64,000 nucleotides of DNA from Pseudomonadota bacterium (GTDB lineage Bacteria; Pseudomonadota; Gammaproteobacteria; Halothiobacillales; Halothiobacillaceae). The translations under genes were made by a program, and so were the position numbers. The DNA is taken from the NCBI GenBank assembly GCA_021801265.1, contig JAJYYE010000002.1, forward strand, positions 62,001 through 126,000. Reading direction: 5' to 3'. How positions within the stretch are numbered: position 1 is the stretch's first letter; each line of letters opens with the position of its first letter. Of the stretch, positions 30,176-39,483 are shown in pieces. The notes below the pieces were generated by a model, which saw only the letters and a list, made by a program, of their open reading frames with translations, was not told the DNA's origin and ran no database searches.

Positions 30176-31126
30176 CTAATTGCCACTCACGCCGAACCGG
30201 CGGAAATACCCCATCACCCGATCCGACAGCCCCGTGAGGAGTGGCTTGACGGACTGGGCGACCGAATGCCGCTTTTGAAGCTCGGGTTGGGTTTGCAACA
30301 CGTGGTGGTAATCCAGCGCCGACTGCACGTTTTTCACAAAGGTACCAACATGCCCCGGCTTGGGGTGGAAGCGGAACACTTGGCCCTGGTTAATCAGCTC
30401 AACCAACAATTCATAATCACGCAACTGAGTCAGCACAATCGTGACCAATTGCGGGTGCGATTGTTTGAGTGCCTTAATTGCGCCCACATGGCTTGCTTGG
30501 CCATCCTGCACATCGGTAACAAGCACACCAATGTTCTGCGTACTCAGTAGCTCCAGTGCTTCATCCAAATTTCGCGCCCAATGCAGCGGGTTATTCGGTG
30601 GCGTAGCACGTTTGACCAACTCATACGCCGCAGGGTCACGGTCAAGCAGCAAAATGCCGGGGCATGCTTCCGGCACCTCGGCGACCTCGGCCATCACGGG
30701 ATTCTGGCCGGACTGCGCCCGCCGCGCAGCAGCGGTAAAGTTTAATTCAGCGACATGCGCCGCGGCCCGTACATCGGCGCGAATCTGTTCGGTATCCCAC
30801 GGTTTCTGCAAAAAACGGAAAATCTCACCTTCATTCACCGAACCGATCACAGCGGCGAGATCTGCATAACCCGTCAACAGTAAACGCATCGTATGAGGGG
30901 ACGCCTCACGAATACCACGTAGCACTTCGACGCCCGGCATCATCGGCATGCGTTGGTCAGAAATCACCACCGCCACAGGCTGCGCCTGGACAAGGCGAAT
31001 GGCTTCATGGCCATCGTCGGTGGTTAGCACATTAAATTCATTGCGGAACAACATCTTAAGTGACCGCGTAATCCGCGTCTCGTCATCGACCAATAATAAA
31101 GTGGGTTTGAGATTGTGATCAATCAT
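30176..31126 (-). CDS. Tandem receiver-domain (REC-REC) response regulator
   Basis: REC1 LLVDDETRITRSL..VVISDQRMPMM..LLLTGYAD; second, divergent REC (ILLLDRDPAAYELV..VLVTDVQDG). Confidence 0.88.
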   Translation of the reverse strand: MIDHNLKPTLLLVDDETRITRSLKMLFRNEFNVLTTDDGHEAIRLVQAQPVAVVISDQRMPMMPGVEVLRGIREASPHTMRLLLTGYADLAAVIGSVNEGEIFRFLQKPWDTEQIRADVRAAAHVAELNFTAAARRAQSGQNPVMAEVAEVPEACPGILLLDRDPAAYELVKRATPPNNPLHWARNLDEALELLSTQNIGVLVTDVQDGQASHVGAIKALKQSHPQLVTIVLTQLRDYELLVELINQGQVFRFHPKPGHVGTFVKNVQSALDYHHVLQTQPELQKRHSVAQSVKPLLTGLSDRVMGYFRRFGVSGN

Positions 31127-31150
31127 GTCGGGTTCCTCGGTAATCGCCTC

Positions 31151-32533
31151 TTAAGCTGAACGGGCCAATACGGGCTCATCAGTCAATAATTCTTCAGGGG
31201 GTGAGGGCATCCGTGCGGTGGGGGTATCTGGAGTACTTTGGGTGGTAGGGCTTGTTATCGGCAGACTAATTTCAAAACGGGTGCCCACGCCTTCTTTGGT
31301 GGCCAGGCGAATATCTCCGCCGTGATCTTTAATAATGCGATAACTGATCGATAAACCCAGCCCCGTGCCTTCACCGACTTTTTTTGTGGTGTAGAACGGT
31401 TCAAAAATGTGCGCCACATGCGCAGCGGGAATACCACTACCGTTATCTTCAATACTGATGCATGCAAATTCACCGCGCGTATAGGTACGAATCAAGAGCT
31501 TGCCTTGATCGTGGTCAATGGCTTGGGCGGCGTTGGTCATCACGTTGAGTAGCACTTGATTAATCTGGGATGGCGAACAGGGCACGCGAGGAATGGGCTC
31601 GAAACGTTTTTCTATGGTGACTTTATTTTTGAGGTGGTGGTACCCCACCGTGAGTGCAGTTTCGATGTTTTCGATTAAATCCACCTGATCGGTGGCCGCA
31701 CGATCGACCCGGGAAAAATTCTTCAAGCTCAACACAATGTCGCTGATTTGTTTTAAGCCGAATCGCGCGTCGTTAAACAGCTCGGTTAAATCGGCCAAAT
31801 CGCTCACCGCATCAAAATCTTGCCGAATCGCGGCAATCGTCTGGATACGTCCTTCTATATCGTGTGGTTCTGCCGTCTCGCTTAACAGCCCTTCAAACAA
31901 CCCATCGTATGCCTCGACCAGCGTGTGAATCTGGCCAAGCATTTCTTCAGCCATTTGCACGTTATTCCCCACATAACCCAGTGGCGTATTAATTTCATGC
32001 GCCACGCCAGCCACCATCTGCCCCAAGGCGGCCATTTTTTCGGACTGCACCAAGTGCGCCTGCGAGGCTTTAATTTCTTGATTCGCATGGGCCAATGCCT
32101 GATTTCGTTGACCTAAACGCTGCTCCACCAATTTGAGCACATCGGCCACATAGCCCAAACCCGCATAGCGACCATCGACTTCAACAAACACAAAGTCCTC
32201 GATAATGGGTGTGCGAATTTGGCTCGTCACCGCAGAAATAACCTTGGTCGTGGATTCAGCCAACGAAACAATAATTGGCAGCGGATTCATAAAATTATGG
32301 ATCGGCCGTTTGCCGTATAAATCGCGGGAGTATTTGTTCAGTAACAACTCCATTAAGGCGTGGCGACTCATCAGGCCAATCGGTCGATGATCTTCATCCA
32401 CGATGGCCAACGACAACATACGTTCAAAGCCGCCTGCCTGAAAACGCTCGGTAACTGCAGTGAGCGACATATCTGCAGTGAGGGGGGGAACGGGATCAAG
32501 CAGCGCACGCAAAGGGGATGACATCAGGAGCAC
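31151..32533 (-). CDS. Histidine kinase with N-terminal CBS-like input module
   Basis: H-box MVAGVAHEINTPLGY, N/G boxes (VLLNVMTNAAQAI, GEGTGLGLSIS), N-terminal IGLMSRHALMELLLNKYSRDLYGKRPI..VDGRYAGLGYVADVLK. Confidence 0.93.
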   Translation of the reverse strand: MLLMSSPLRALLDPVPPLTADMSLTAVTERFQAGGFERMLSLAIVDEDHRPIGLMSRHALMELLLNKYSRDLYGKRPIHNFMNPLPIIVSLAESTTKVISAVTSQIRTPIIEDFVFVEVDGRYAGLGYVADVLKLVEQRLGQRNQALAHANQEIKASQAHLVQSEKMAALGQMVAGVAHEINTPLGYVGNNVQMAEEMLGQIHTLVEAYDGLFEGLLSETAEPHDIEGRIQTIAAIRQDFDAVSDLADLTELFNDARFGLKQISDIVLSLKNFSRVDRAATDQVDLIENIETALTVGYHHLKNKVTIEKRFEPIPRVPCSPSQINQVLLNVMTNAAQAIDHDQGKLLIRTYTRGEFACISIEDNGSGIPAAHVAHIFEPFYTTKKVGEGTGLGLSISYRIIKDHGGDIRLATKEGVGTRFEISLPITSPTTQSTPDTPTARMPSPPEELLTDEPVLARSA

Positions 32534-32565
32534 TCACTGAGTTTTAGGAAGCGTGTACCCTAGAT

Positions 32566-35058
32566 TTATTTCATGACAATTTCATGATGAGCGGTCGACT
32601 TAACCCGCCACGCAAACGGCCATTGCTGTGGGCGGTATCCACGAACCTGCCCGTTGAGCAGTTCAAGCGCGCCCATATTTTCGGTATTCAATACCGCAAT
32701 CCCCGCGTCGTGATACCGCCGTACCACCGACGGATGCGGATGGCCAAATTGATTGAGTGCACCCGCGCTAATCAGGGCAATACGGGGCTGAACTGCGGCT
32801 AAAAATTCAGGAGAAGATGAGGTTTTCGAACCGTGATGCGGCACATATAACCAATCGGATTTCAGCACATGACGGCTAATCAAATCCCGCTCGGCACGCG
32901 CTTCAATGTCGCCGGTTAACAGCAAGCTGCCGCTGTGATCTTGCACCTGTAACACGCAAGAGCGGTTGTTATCACCCGTGTCTTCATCCCAACCCGCTCG
33001 AGCCTGATACAGTGTGAAACGCACGCCATCCCACACCCACTCCCTGCCATCTTCACAGGGTTCTGACGGCATTTCTCCCAACGGCTGACCGCTGATTACA
33101 GGCGTAGCGGGATATGCCTTTAGCACGCGGGCCAAACCACCCGCATGATCACGGGCATGATGGCTAATCACAATCTGATCCAGCCTACCAGCGTGCAACG
33201 CGCGCAGGGCGGGCAGCACCGTGCGCTCCCCCGCATCGCTCGCACCAAAAGCGGGCCCTGCGTCATACAGTAGCGTATGCCGCGCGGTCTGAATCACGAC
33301 CGCCAACCCCTGCCCCACATCAAGCAACCAACTATGCGCATGTCCCTGTGCTATCGTCGCAGGCCGATACAACACGGTAGGCAAACACAAGAGCAGCCCC
33401 CAATAGCGCGCCGGCCACGTGCGCGGCATCAACAGCCAAGCAATGCCCACGACCGCCAACCCAATAGACCAGCCTACCGGCGCCGCCACTTGGCTCGGGG
33501 GAAAGCCGTGCTCCAGCCAGGCCAATACCGAAAACAAACCCTGCGATAACAGGTTAATCAGCCCCATGATCGCGCTCGCCACGGCGGGCAGCCAGGTGAC
33601 GAATACCATCACCAGCAGTGCCAGGGGGGTAATCACGAACGTAATCAGCGGTACCGCCAATAAATTTGCCGGTAGTGACGACCATGCCACTCGATCAAAC
33701 ATCCACCAAACCCACGGCAACAAAGCCAAGGTCAAAATAATTTGCAGGCGCAGGCCATCACGCCAAAAATGCAGCACAGGGCGATGCTGTAGCCACAACA
33801 GCATAATCAGCACCGCACCAAACGATAACCAAAACCCTGCTGTGAGCACACCAAACGGTTCAAGCAACACCACGCCCATCAGTGCGACCAACCACAAATC
33901 GAGTAACCGCCAAGGCCGCCCCAACAGCAAACCCATCAACAGAATGCTCATCATAAACGCGGTGCGCTCAGTGGGCACCGACATGCCCGCCAGCAAGGCA
34001 TAACCCCACGCCGCGATGACCGCCACACCGGCTGCCACTTGTCGTGCAGGCAGGGCTTCACAAAAGCGGGTTCGCGCCCAAAGCCCACCCGCCAGCCAGG
34101 CAAACAACCCGGCCACCATGCCCACATGCAGGCCAGAAATGGCCAGTAAGTGATTGGTCCCTGTCGACAGCAAAGTTTCCCAATCGGCTTCACCGAGAAA
34201 ATCGCTATCCCCCATGGTGAGCCCCAACAACAAACCCCGACCCCGATCAGGCACACCGTTCGTTTCGGAGATGCGCAAGAGATCAGCACGCCACTGCGAC
34301 CGAATCGCGGCTAGATGGGCGACAAATCCCGCACCCACCTGCGCCACCGGTTCGGGCGCCCCCCGAACGCTGCCCGTGGCGACAATGCGCTGCGAAAATA
34401 ACCAGCGTTCATAGTCAAAACCGCCGGGATTCACGCTGCCATGGGGTGGCTTTAACCGCACATTGAACAGCCAAATCTGCCCACCGCGATAATCCAGGGG
34501 AGTACGGGCATAATCGCCCACGCGCAGGCGCTGCCCCGGCTGGAAACTTTGGCAGGCCGCCGCACTGGCTTCGTGTTCGACACGGTTAATGCTCAAGAGG
34601 AGTTGTTGCGCGTTGGCGCCGGGGCGGGGCAAGCCCTCAATCGTTGCGATAATGCGGCAACTGAGCGGCGCGGCCGATGGCGGTGGCACGCTGCGCACAA
34701 ATTCGCTGATATGCGCTAACGACCACCCCAAACCACTCAGTAATGCCAGAAAAGGGATGAGCCAATGCCAAAAATGCGCAATAGCGGGTTGTTGCTGAAT
34801 GCGAATAATCAGCAGAATCAGCAACCCCAAATTTAATACCGCCACAGGAACGGTCAGTAAATAGGTTTCGTGGACAAGCCACTGGAGCGCGGTGGCAAGC
34901 CCAGCGGTGAACCTCAAGCCAAGTTCAGGCCAACCCACAGGCACACCCATCGGCGCCCACGGCCAGAGCCACGCCAGTAACGCGCCTGAACACCAAGTCA
35001 CCAACCAAAACGAATTGAGATGTTGGGTATCAGTTGCCTGTGCGGGGATCACGTTCAT
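32566..35058 (-). CDS. comEC: DNA internalisation-related competence protein ComEC/Rec2
   Basis: Competence domain (LLAISGLHVGMVAGLFAWL), beta-lactamase-like C-terminus (LYDAGPAFGASDAGERTVLPALRALH..DQIVISHHARDHAGG). Confidence 0.95.
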   Translation of the reverse strand: MNVIPAQATDTQHLNSFWLVTWCSGALLAWLWPWAPMGVPVGWPELGLRFTAGLATALQWLVHETYLLTVPVAVLNLGLLILLIIRIQQQPAIAHFWHWLIPFLALLSGLGWSLAHISEFVRSVPPPSAAPLSCRIIATIEGLPRPGANAQQLLLSINRVEHEASAAACQSFQPGQRLRVGDYARTPLDYRGGQIWLFNVRLKPPHGSVNPGGFDYERWLFSQRIVATGSVRGAPEPVAQVGAGFVAHLAAIRSQWRADLLRISETNGVPDRGRGLLLGLTMGDSDFLGEADWETLLSTGTNHLLAISGLHVGMVAGLFAWLAGGLWARTRFCEALPARQVAAGVAVIAAWGYALLAGMSVPTERTAFMMSILLMGLLLGRPWRLLDLWLVALMGVVLLEPFGVLTAGFWLSFGAVLIMLLWLQHRPVLHFWRDGLRLQIILTLALLPWVWWMFDRVAWSSLPANLLAVPLITFVITPLALLVMVFVTWLPAVASAIMGLINLLSQGLFSVLAWLEHGFPPSQVAAPVGWSIGLAVVGIAWLLMPRTWPARYWGLLLCLPTVLYRPATIAQGHAHSWLLDVGQGLAVVIQTARHTLLYDAGPAFGASDAGERTVLPALRALHAGRLDQIVISHHARDHAGGLARVLKAYPATPVISGQPLGEMPSEPCEDGREWVWDGVRFTLYQARAGWDEDTGDNNRSCVLQVQDHSGSLLLTGDIEARAERDLISRHVLKSDWLYVPHHGSKTSSSPEFLAAVQPRIALISAGALNQFGHPHPSVVRRYHDAGIAVLNTENMGALELLNGQVRGYRPQQWPFAWRVKSTAHHEIVMK

Positions 35059-35076
35059 ACCCCTACGTTCCGGCCT

Positions 35077-35880
35077 TTAGTTTTTTAGCCGAAAAGCCAT
35101 CCCGCCGCCCGGCAAGCGCTCAATGGTAAAACGTTCACTCAATTGCTGCACCGATTCGGATGCGCCCAAAATCAGAACACCATTGGGCTGAAGCGCATTG
35201 GCCAATTGTTCAATGATTTTCATCTTGGTTTCCCGCGAAAAATAAATCAGCACGTTGCGGCAAAAAATGAGATCGAACCGACCCAGCGCCGACACAGGAT
35301 CCAAAAGATTCGCAACTTGGAACCGAACGCGCCGCGTGATTTCACTTTTCAGTTGCCAACCGTGTTCTACCCGGTCAAAAAATTGGTGTTTGCGGGCTGC
35401 CGATAACCCCCGCCCCAGCGATAAATCATCGTACATACCCAATTTTGCCTGTTCCAAAATACGGGATGACAAGTCGGTAGCCACGATTTCAACCGGGAAA
35501 GGCAGGTTCCTTTCACTGGCTAACATACTGATGGAATAAGGTTCCTGCCCCGAGGAACAAGCCGCCGACCAAATGCGCACTGAACGCTTCCGCGCGGCCT
35601 CGGCTTCGGGTAAAAACACATCACGCAGTGCGGCAAAGGGGTACTCATCCCGAAACCAGAGAGTTTCATTGGTGGTCATCGCCTCAATCACCGCTTTTTC
35701 CAGCGCGGGTTCATGGCGATGGAGCAGCCGTTCCACCAACTCATCCATCGAGGGAATCTGCAGCTCGCGTAACACGCGGCTCAAGCGGGTTTCAACCAGA
35801 TACCGCTTATCGACACTGAGCAGAATGCCACTGTGTTGCTCCAACAGCGCGCAGAATTTCTGATAGTGCTCTGGGCTCAT
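35077..35880 (-). CDS. cheR: Chemotaxis protein methyltransferase CheR
   Basis: IWSAACSSGQEPYSISML; FDLIFCRNVLIYFSRETK. Confidence 0.95.
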   Translation of the reverse strand: MSPEHYQKFCALLEQHSGILLSVDKRYLVETRLSRVLRELQIPSMDELVERLLHRHEPALEKAVIEAMTTNETLWFRDEYPFAALRDVFLPEAEAARKRSVRIWSAACSSGQEPYSISMLASERNLPFPVEIVATDLSSRILEQAKLGMYDDLSLGRGLSAARKHQFFDRVEHGWQLKSEITRRVRFQVANLLDPVSALGRFDLIFCRNVLIYFSRETKMKIIEQLANALQPNGVLILGASESVQQLSERFTIERLPGGGMAFRLKN

Positions 35881-35882
35881 CC

Positions 35883-36839
35883 CTACACCGATTCTGCCAA
35901 ATGTTTTGGTCGATTCTTGAGCGCTTCGGCCACAACCCGAGCCAGATCATCGGGATGAAATTTCGCAATGAACCGATCCGCCCCCACGGATTTCACCATG
36001 GTCTCGTTAAACACACCACTTAATGAGGAATGCAGAATAACGTACAGCGATTTGAGCCGCGCATCGCGCCGGATCTGCGTGGTAAGCGCATAGCCATCCA
36101 TAATCGGCATCTCAATGTCCGAGATCACTAAGGCGACGCGATCCAACTGCTCCGGTGACTCGTCGGCCCAGCGGCGCAAGAGATCAAAAGCCTCCTTACC
36201 ATTCGTGGCCAGCACTGTTTCCAGCCCCATTTGCTTCAACGTATTGCGTACCTGATTGCGGGCAACCAATGAGTCGTCCGCAACCAGGGCAATGCTGTCC
36301 GTCGCTGCCAATCCGCGCACATCGTGCAACACATCGGCAGAAATCTCTTCTTTGGCGCCAACCACTTTCGAAAAAATCTGTTCCACATCAATGATTTCAA
36401 CCAAAACCTGATCAACGCGCGCCACAGCCGTTAAAAAGTTGGAGGTATTGGTCCCCGTCGGCGGCGGCATCACCTCTTTCCATGAAAGATTCACGATGCG
36501 ATCGACTGAATGCACCAAAAATCCCTGTACCGCCCGGTTGTATTCGGTAATGATCACAAAGGATTCAGCGACCTGCTCCGGCGTCATGCGGGGATTGCCA
36601 ATGGCATCCGATAAATCAATAATCGTCATCGTATGACCACGCACATCTGCAATACCGCGCACCGACGAAGCCGCTTTGGGTACCTCAGTGAGCTTGGGGC
36701 AACGAATCACCTCACGCACTTTGAAGACATTGATGCCAAAACGTTGGTCATCACCTAAACCGAAGACCAGCAACTCAAGGCGATTATGCCCAGCAAGCTG
36801 GGTGCGGGAATCGACTGAAGACATCACATCTTTTTTCAC
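35883..36839 (-). CDS. cheV: Chemotaxis coupling protein CheV (CheW-REC)
   Basis: CheW N-terminus (FGINVFKVREVIRCPKLTEVP) and REC domain (LVISDIEMPIMDGYALT). Confidence 0.92.
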   Translation of the reverse strand: MKKDVMSSVDSRTQLAGHNRLELLVFGLGDDQRFGINVFKVREVIRCPKLTEVPKAASSVRGIADVRGHTMTIIDLSDAIGNPRMTPEQVAESFVIITEYNRAVQGFLVHSVDRIVNLSWKEVMPPPTGTNTSNFLTAVARVDQVLVEIIDVEQIFSKVVGAKEEISADVLHDVRGLAATDSIALVADDSLVARNQVRNTLKQMGLETVLATNGKEAFDLLRRWADESPEQLDRVALVISDIEMPIMDGYALTTQIRRDARLKSLYVILHSSLSGVFNETMVKSVGADRFIAKFHPDDLARVVAEALKNRPKHLAESV

Positions 36840-37226
36840 GGCACTGCTCTATAGTTAAGAATTTTGTGGACGAAGTTTACCGTTCTTTTCAGCCGTAATC
36901 TCTGCTCAACGATAAACATCAAGTTTTAGCCTTATCGGCACATGGGCGGTGATCTTTAACCGGCGGGCAAATACGATTGAGCTTAAACGCAGCGGTTCCA
37001 TTCGCCGGTTAACGCGCCCGGATAGCTATCGCTTGTACCAGGTCTTTCATCCTGATCGAAATATACTAAAAAATATATCGCAAGCCGCACGGCTGCGTTT
37101 GCCCGCCCAATCAAAAAAACCGAACAGTACGCGCGCCTTGTCAAAAATTTGAAACAAACAACGCGCATGATACTGAATGTTTTTCACTCGGATGCCGCCT
37201 TCTTCACCCCCTTTTCGAGCCCCATC

Positions 37227-38480
37227 ATGCTTAAAGAAATTCGCTTCGCGGGTGACTTGCTGATTGAAGCCAGCGCCATCACACCCGAATTCAAAAATGA
37301 AGATGTTCTGGCACTATTCTCGCAAAAATCCAGCCTGCAAAATTTACCAGTATTGCTTGACGATGGCCGCCCGCTGGGGCTTATTAACCGCAACTTATTT
37401 CACAGCAATATGACCAAGCCCTATTATCCCGAGCTATACAGCCAAAAAAGCTGTATTGCATTTATGGATAAAAACCCGTTAATTGTTGAGGCCAGCCTGC
37501 AAATTGAGCAACTGACTGCCTTGGCCGTCGAAACGGGAAACAAGATATTTACCGACGGCTTTATTATCGTCATCGATGGCAAATATCAGGGCATCGGCCA
37601 AGTACTCGACCTGATGCACGCCATGACCGAGCTCCAAGCGCGGCAGCATCGCCAATTGATTGAAAGTATTGAGTATGCCAGCGTCATTCAACAATCAATT
37701 CTCAACCCGTCCCGGATGGCACTGGATGCGTACTTTCCCGACAACCATTGGTTAATTTGGGCGCCCCGGGATGTGGTCGGTGGGGATATTTTTCATTTCA
37801 TCCCCACAAATGCAGCGGCGAAGGATGGAACGACTGAGAATGATGGCTTTTTAGCGGTTCTGTTCGATTGTACCGGGCACGGCGTGCCGGGCGCTTTTAT
37901 GACCCTGATTGCCGAATCAGCGCTGGCCCAAGCGATTGCGACGCACGGCGATCATGATCCGGCGGCGTTACTTGCCGCCATCAATCAGTACATCAAGCGC
38001 ACGCTCAACCAACATGATAAAGAAACCGGCACCCGCGAAAACTCCGATGACGGGTTGGATGGCATGATTGTTCGTTATGATAAAAATCAACAGCATCTGA
38101 TTTTTGCCAGCGCGCGCAATCCATTATTTATCATGAAACTAGATCACGATGCGCCGATCGAAATCTTAGCAGGTGACCGCAAAGGCGTGGGTTACGCCAG
38201 CACACCGATGAATGCCACCTGGCAAAATCATCTGGTTCCCATTCATCAACCCAGCCGAATTTTCTTGGTCACGGATGGCGTCATTGACCAAGTGGGCGGA
38301 GTTAAAAAAATTGCGTTCGGCAAACGTCGCTTATGCCATGTACTGGCCGACGTTCGCCATGCAGATGTGCCAACACAGCAAGCCGCCTTCGTTAAATCGT
38401 TTGCGGATTATCAAGGACAGCAAAGTCGGCGGGATGATGTCACCTTGCTGGCGCTTGATCTCATCCCGAATCCCACCTAA
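37227..38480 (+). CDS. SiaA-like PP2C/SpoIIE phosphatase with CBS-like N-terminus
   Basis: APRDVVGGDIFHF, LFDCTGHGVPGAFMTLI, FLVTDGVIDQVGG. First gene of a siaABCD-type set. Confidence 0.88.
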   Translation: MLKEIRFAGDLLIEASAITPEFKNEDVLALFSQKSSLQNLPVLLDDGRPLGLINRNLFHSNMTKPYYPELYSQKSCIAFMDKNPLIVEASLQIEQLTALAVETGNKIFTDGFIIVIDGKYQGIGQVLDLMHAMTELQARQHRQLIESIEYASVIQQSILNPSRMALDAYFPDNHWLIWAPRDVVGGDIFHFIPTNAAAKDGTTENDGFLAVLFDCTGHGVPGAFMTLIAESALAQAIATHGDHDPAALLAAINQYIKRTLNQHDKETGTRENSDDGLDGMIVRYDKNQQHLIFASARNPLFIMKLDHDAPIEILAGDRKGVGYASTPMNATWQNHLVPIHQPSRIFLVTDGVIDQVGGVKKIAFGKRRLCHVLADVRHADVPTQQAAFVKSFADYQGQQSRRDDVTLLALDLIPNPT

Positions 38481-38507
38481 TTTCACATTATTCAAGGAAA
38501 GCCATAC

Positions 38508-39068
38508 ATGGACAATTTCCCCGCGCATGAACCGATTAATCCCTGTTTTCCGGGTTTGGATAGTCATCTGATTTTTTTCTACGCCGGTTATTTTTCACAA
38601 AATATCATCAATGCCATTGGCGATGCCGTGCGCTTACGGTTGGAACAATCTGAAACCTCGGGCAGTGTGCGACGCAAGATCTTTTCGACATTTATCGAAA
38701 TGGCACAAAACATTGTGCATTACTCCAGCGACAGCCTCACACCACTCGACCAAGCGACGCTAGAAATGCGCGCCGGCTCGGTGATGGTGACCCATCTCGA
38801 TAACACCTTTCACATTATTTGCGCTAACCCTGTAGAAGCTAACTTTGCCGAACAGCTGAAGCCCCTGCTCGAACCCTTGCGCGTCATGTCGACCGAGCAA
38901 ATTAAAGACGCATATCGCAAGATGCTGCGTACCGAGACCGGCGAGAACAGCAAGGGTGCCGGGCTTGGGTTCCTCACCATTGCCAAAGATAGTTCCACAC
39001 CAATTGAATATGGGTTCGAACCTGTCGCCAACGGCATGATCATGTTCACCCTTAAGGCCACGATTTAA
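38508..39068 (+). CDS. SiaB family protein kinase (DUF6272)
   Basis: FSTFIEMAQNIVHYS N-box-like motif; G-box region GENSKGAGLGFLTIAKDSS; operon position. Confidence 0.85.
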   Translation: MDNFPAHEPINPCFPGLDSHLIFFYAGYFSQNIINAIGDAVRLRLEQSETSGSVRRKIFSTFIEMAQNIVHYSSDSLTPLDQATLEMRAGSVMVTHLDNTFHIICANPVEANFAEQLKPLLEPLRVMSTEQIKDAYRKMLRTETGENSKGAGLGFLTIAKDSSTPIEYGFEPVANGMIMFTLKATI

Positions 39069-39096
39069 CACGTTTTTACGCATCAGGATTCCGCAC

Positions 39097-39483
39097 ATGG
39101 AAAAATTTTACTTAGCCGCGACCAGTAATACCCCCGAGGTTGATTTTGACTTCCCCGTACGCCGTCTGCTTTTAAAGGGCGAATCATATCCAGAAAGCGC
39201 CGCTGCTTTTTATGGCGATATTCTTGCCAAAACCGACCAGTTTATCGGTGAGTTAGCGCGCGAAACGGTACAAGTCAGCGTGCAACTCAATTACTTCAAT
39301 AGCTCCAGCACTAAAATGCTGTTCAGCCTTTTTGACCGACTGAATCAAGCGGCAGAAGAAGGCAATACCATTGTGCTGGATTGGCATCACGATATTGATG
39401 ATGAAACCATCCTCGAGTTTGGTCTTGAGCTCGCCGAAGATTTTCCTTCCATCGATTTTAACGCCCAAGCAATTGAATCCTGA
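39097..39483 (+). CDS. SiaC family regulatory phosphoprotein (DUF1987)
   Basis: GESYPESAAAFYGDIL; VQLNYFNSSSTKMLFSLFDRL; operon position. Confidence 0.9.
   Translation: MEKFYLAATSNTPEVDFDFPVRRLLLKGESYPESAAAFYGDILAKTDQFIGELARETVQVSVQLNYFNSSSTKMLFSLFDRLNQAAEEGNTIVLDWHHDIDDETILEFGLELAEDFPSIDFNAQAIES

Noticed and set aside
33419-34003. 194-aa ORF antisense to comEC
   Set aside because: Shadow ORF in a well-supported gene; composition biased (N/T/S/P), no recognisable domain.
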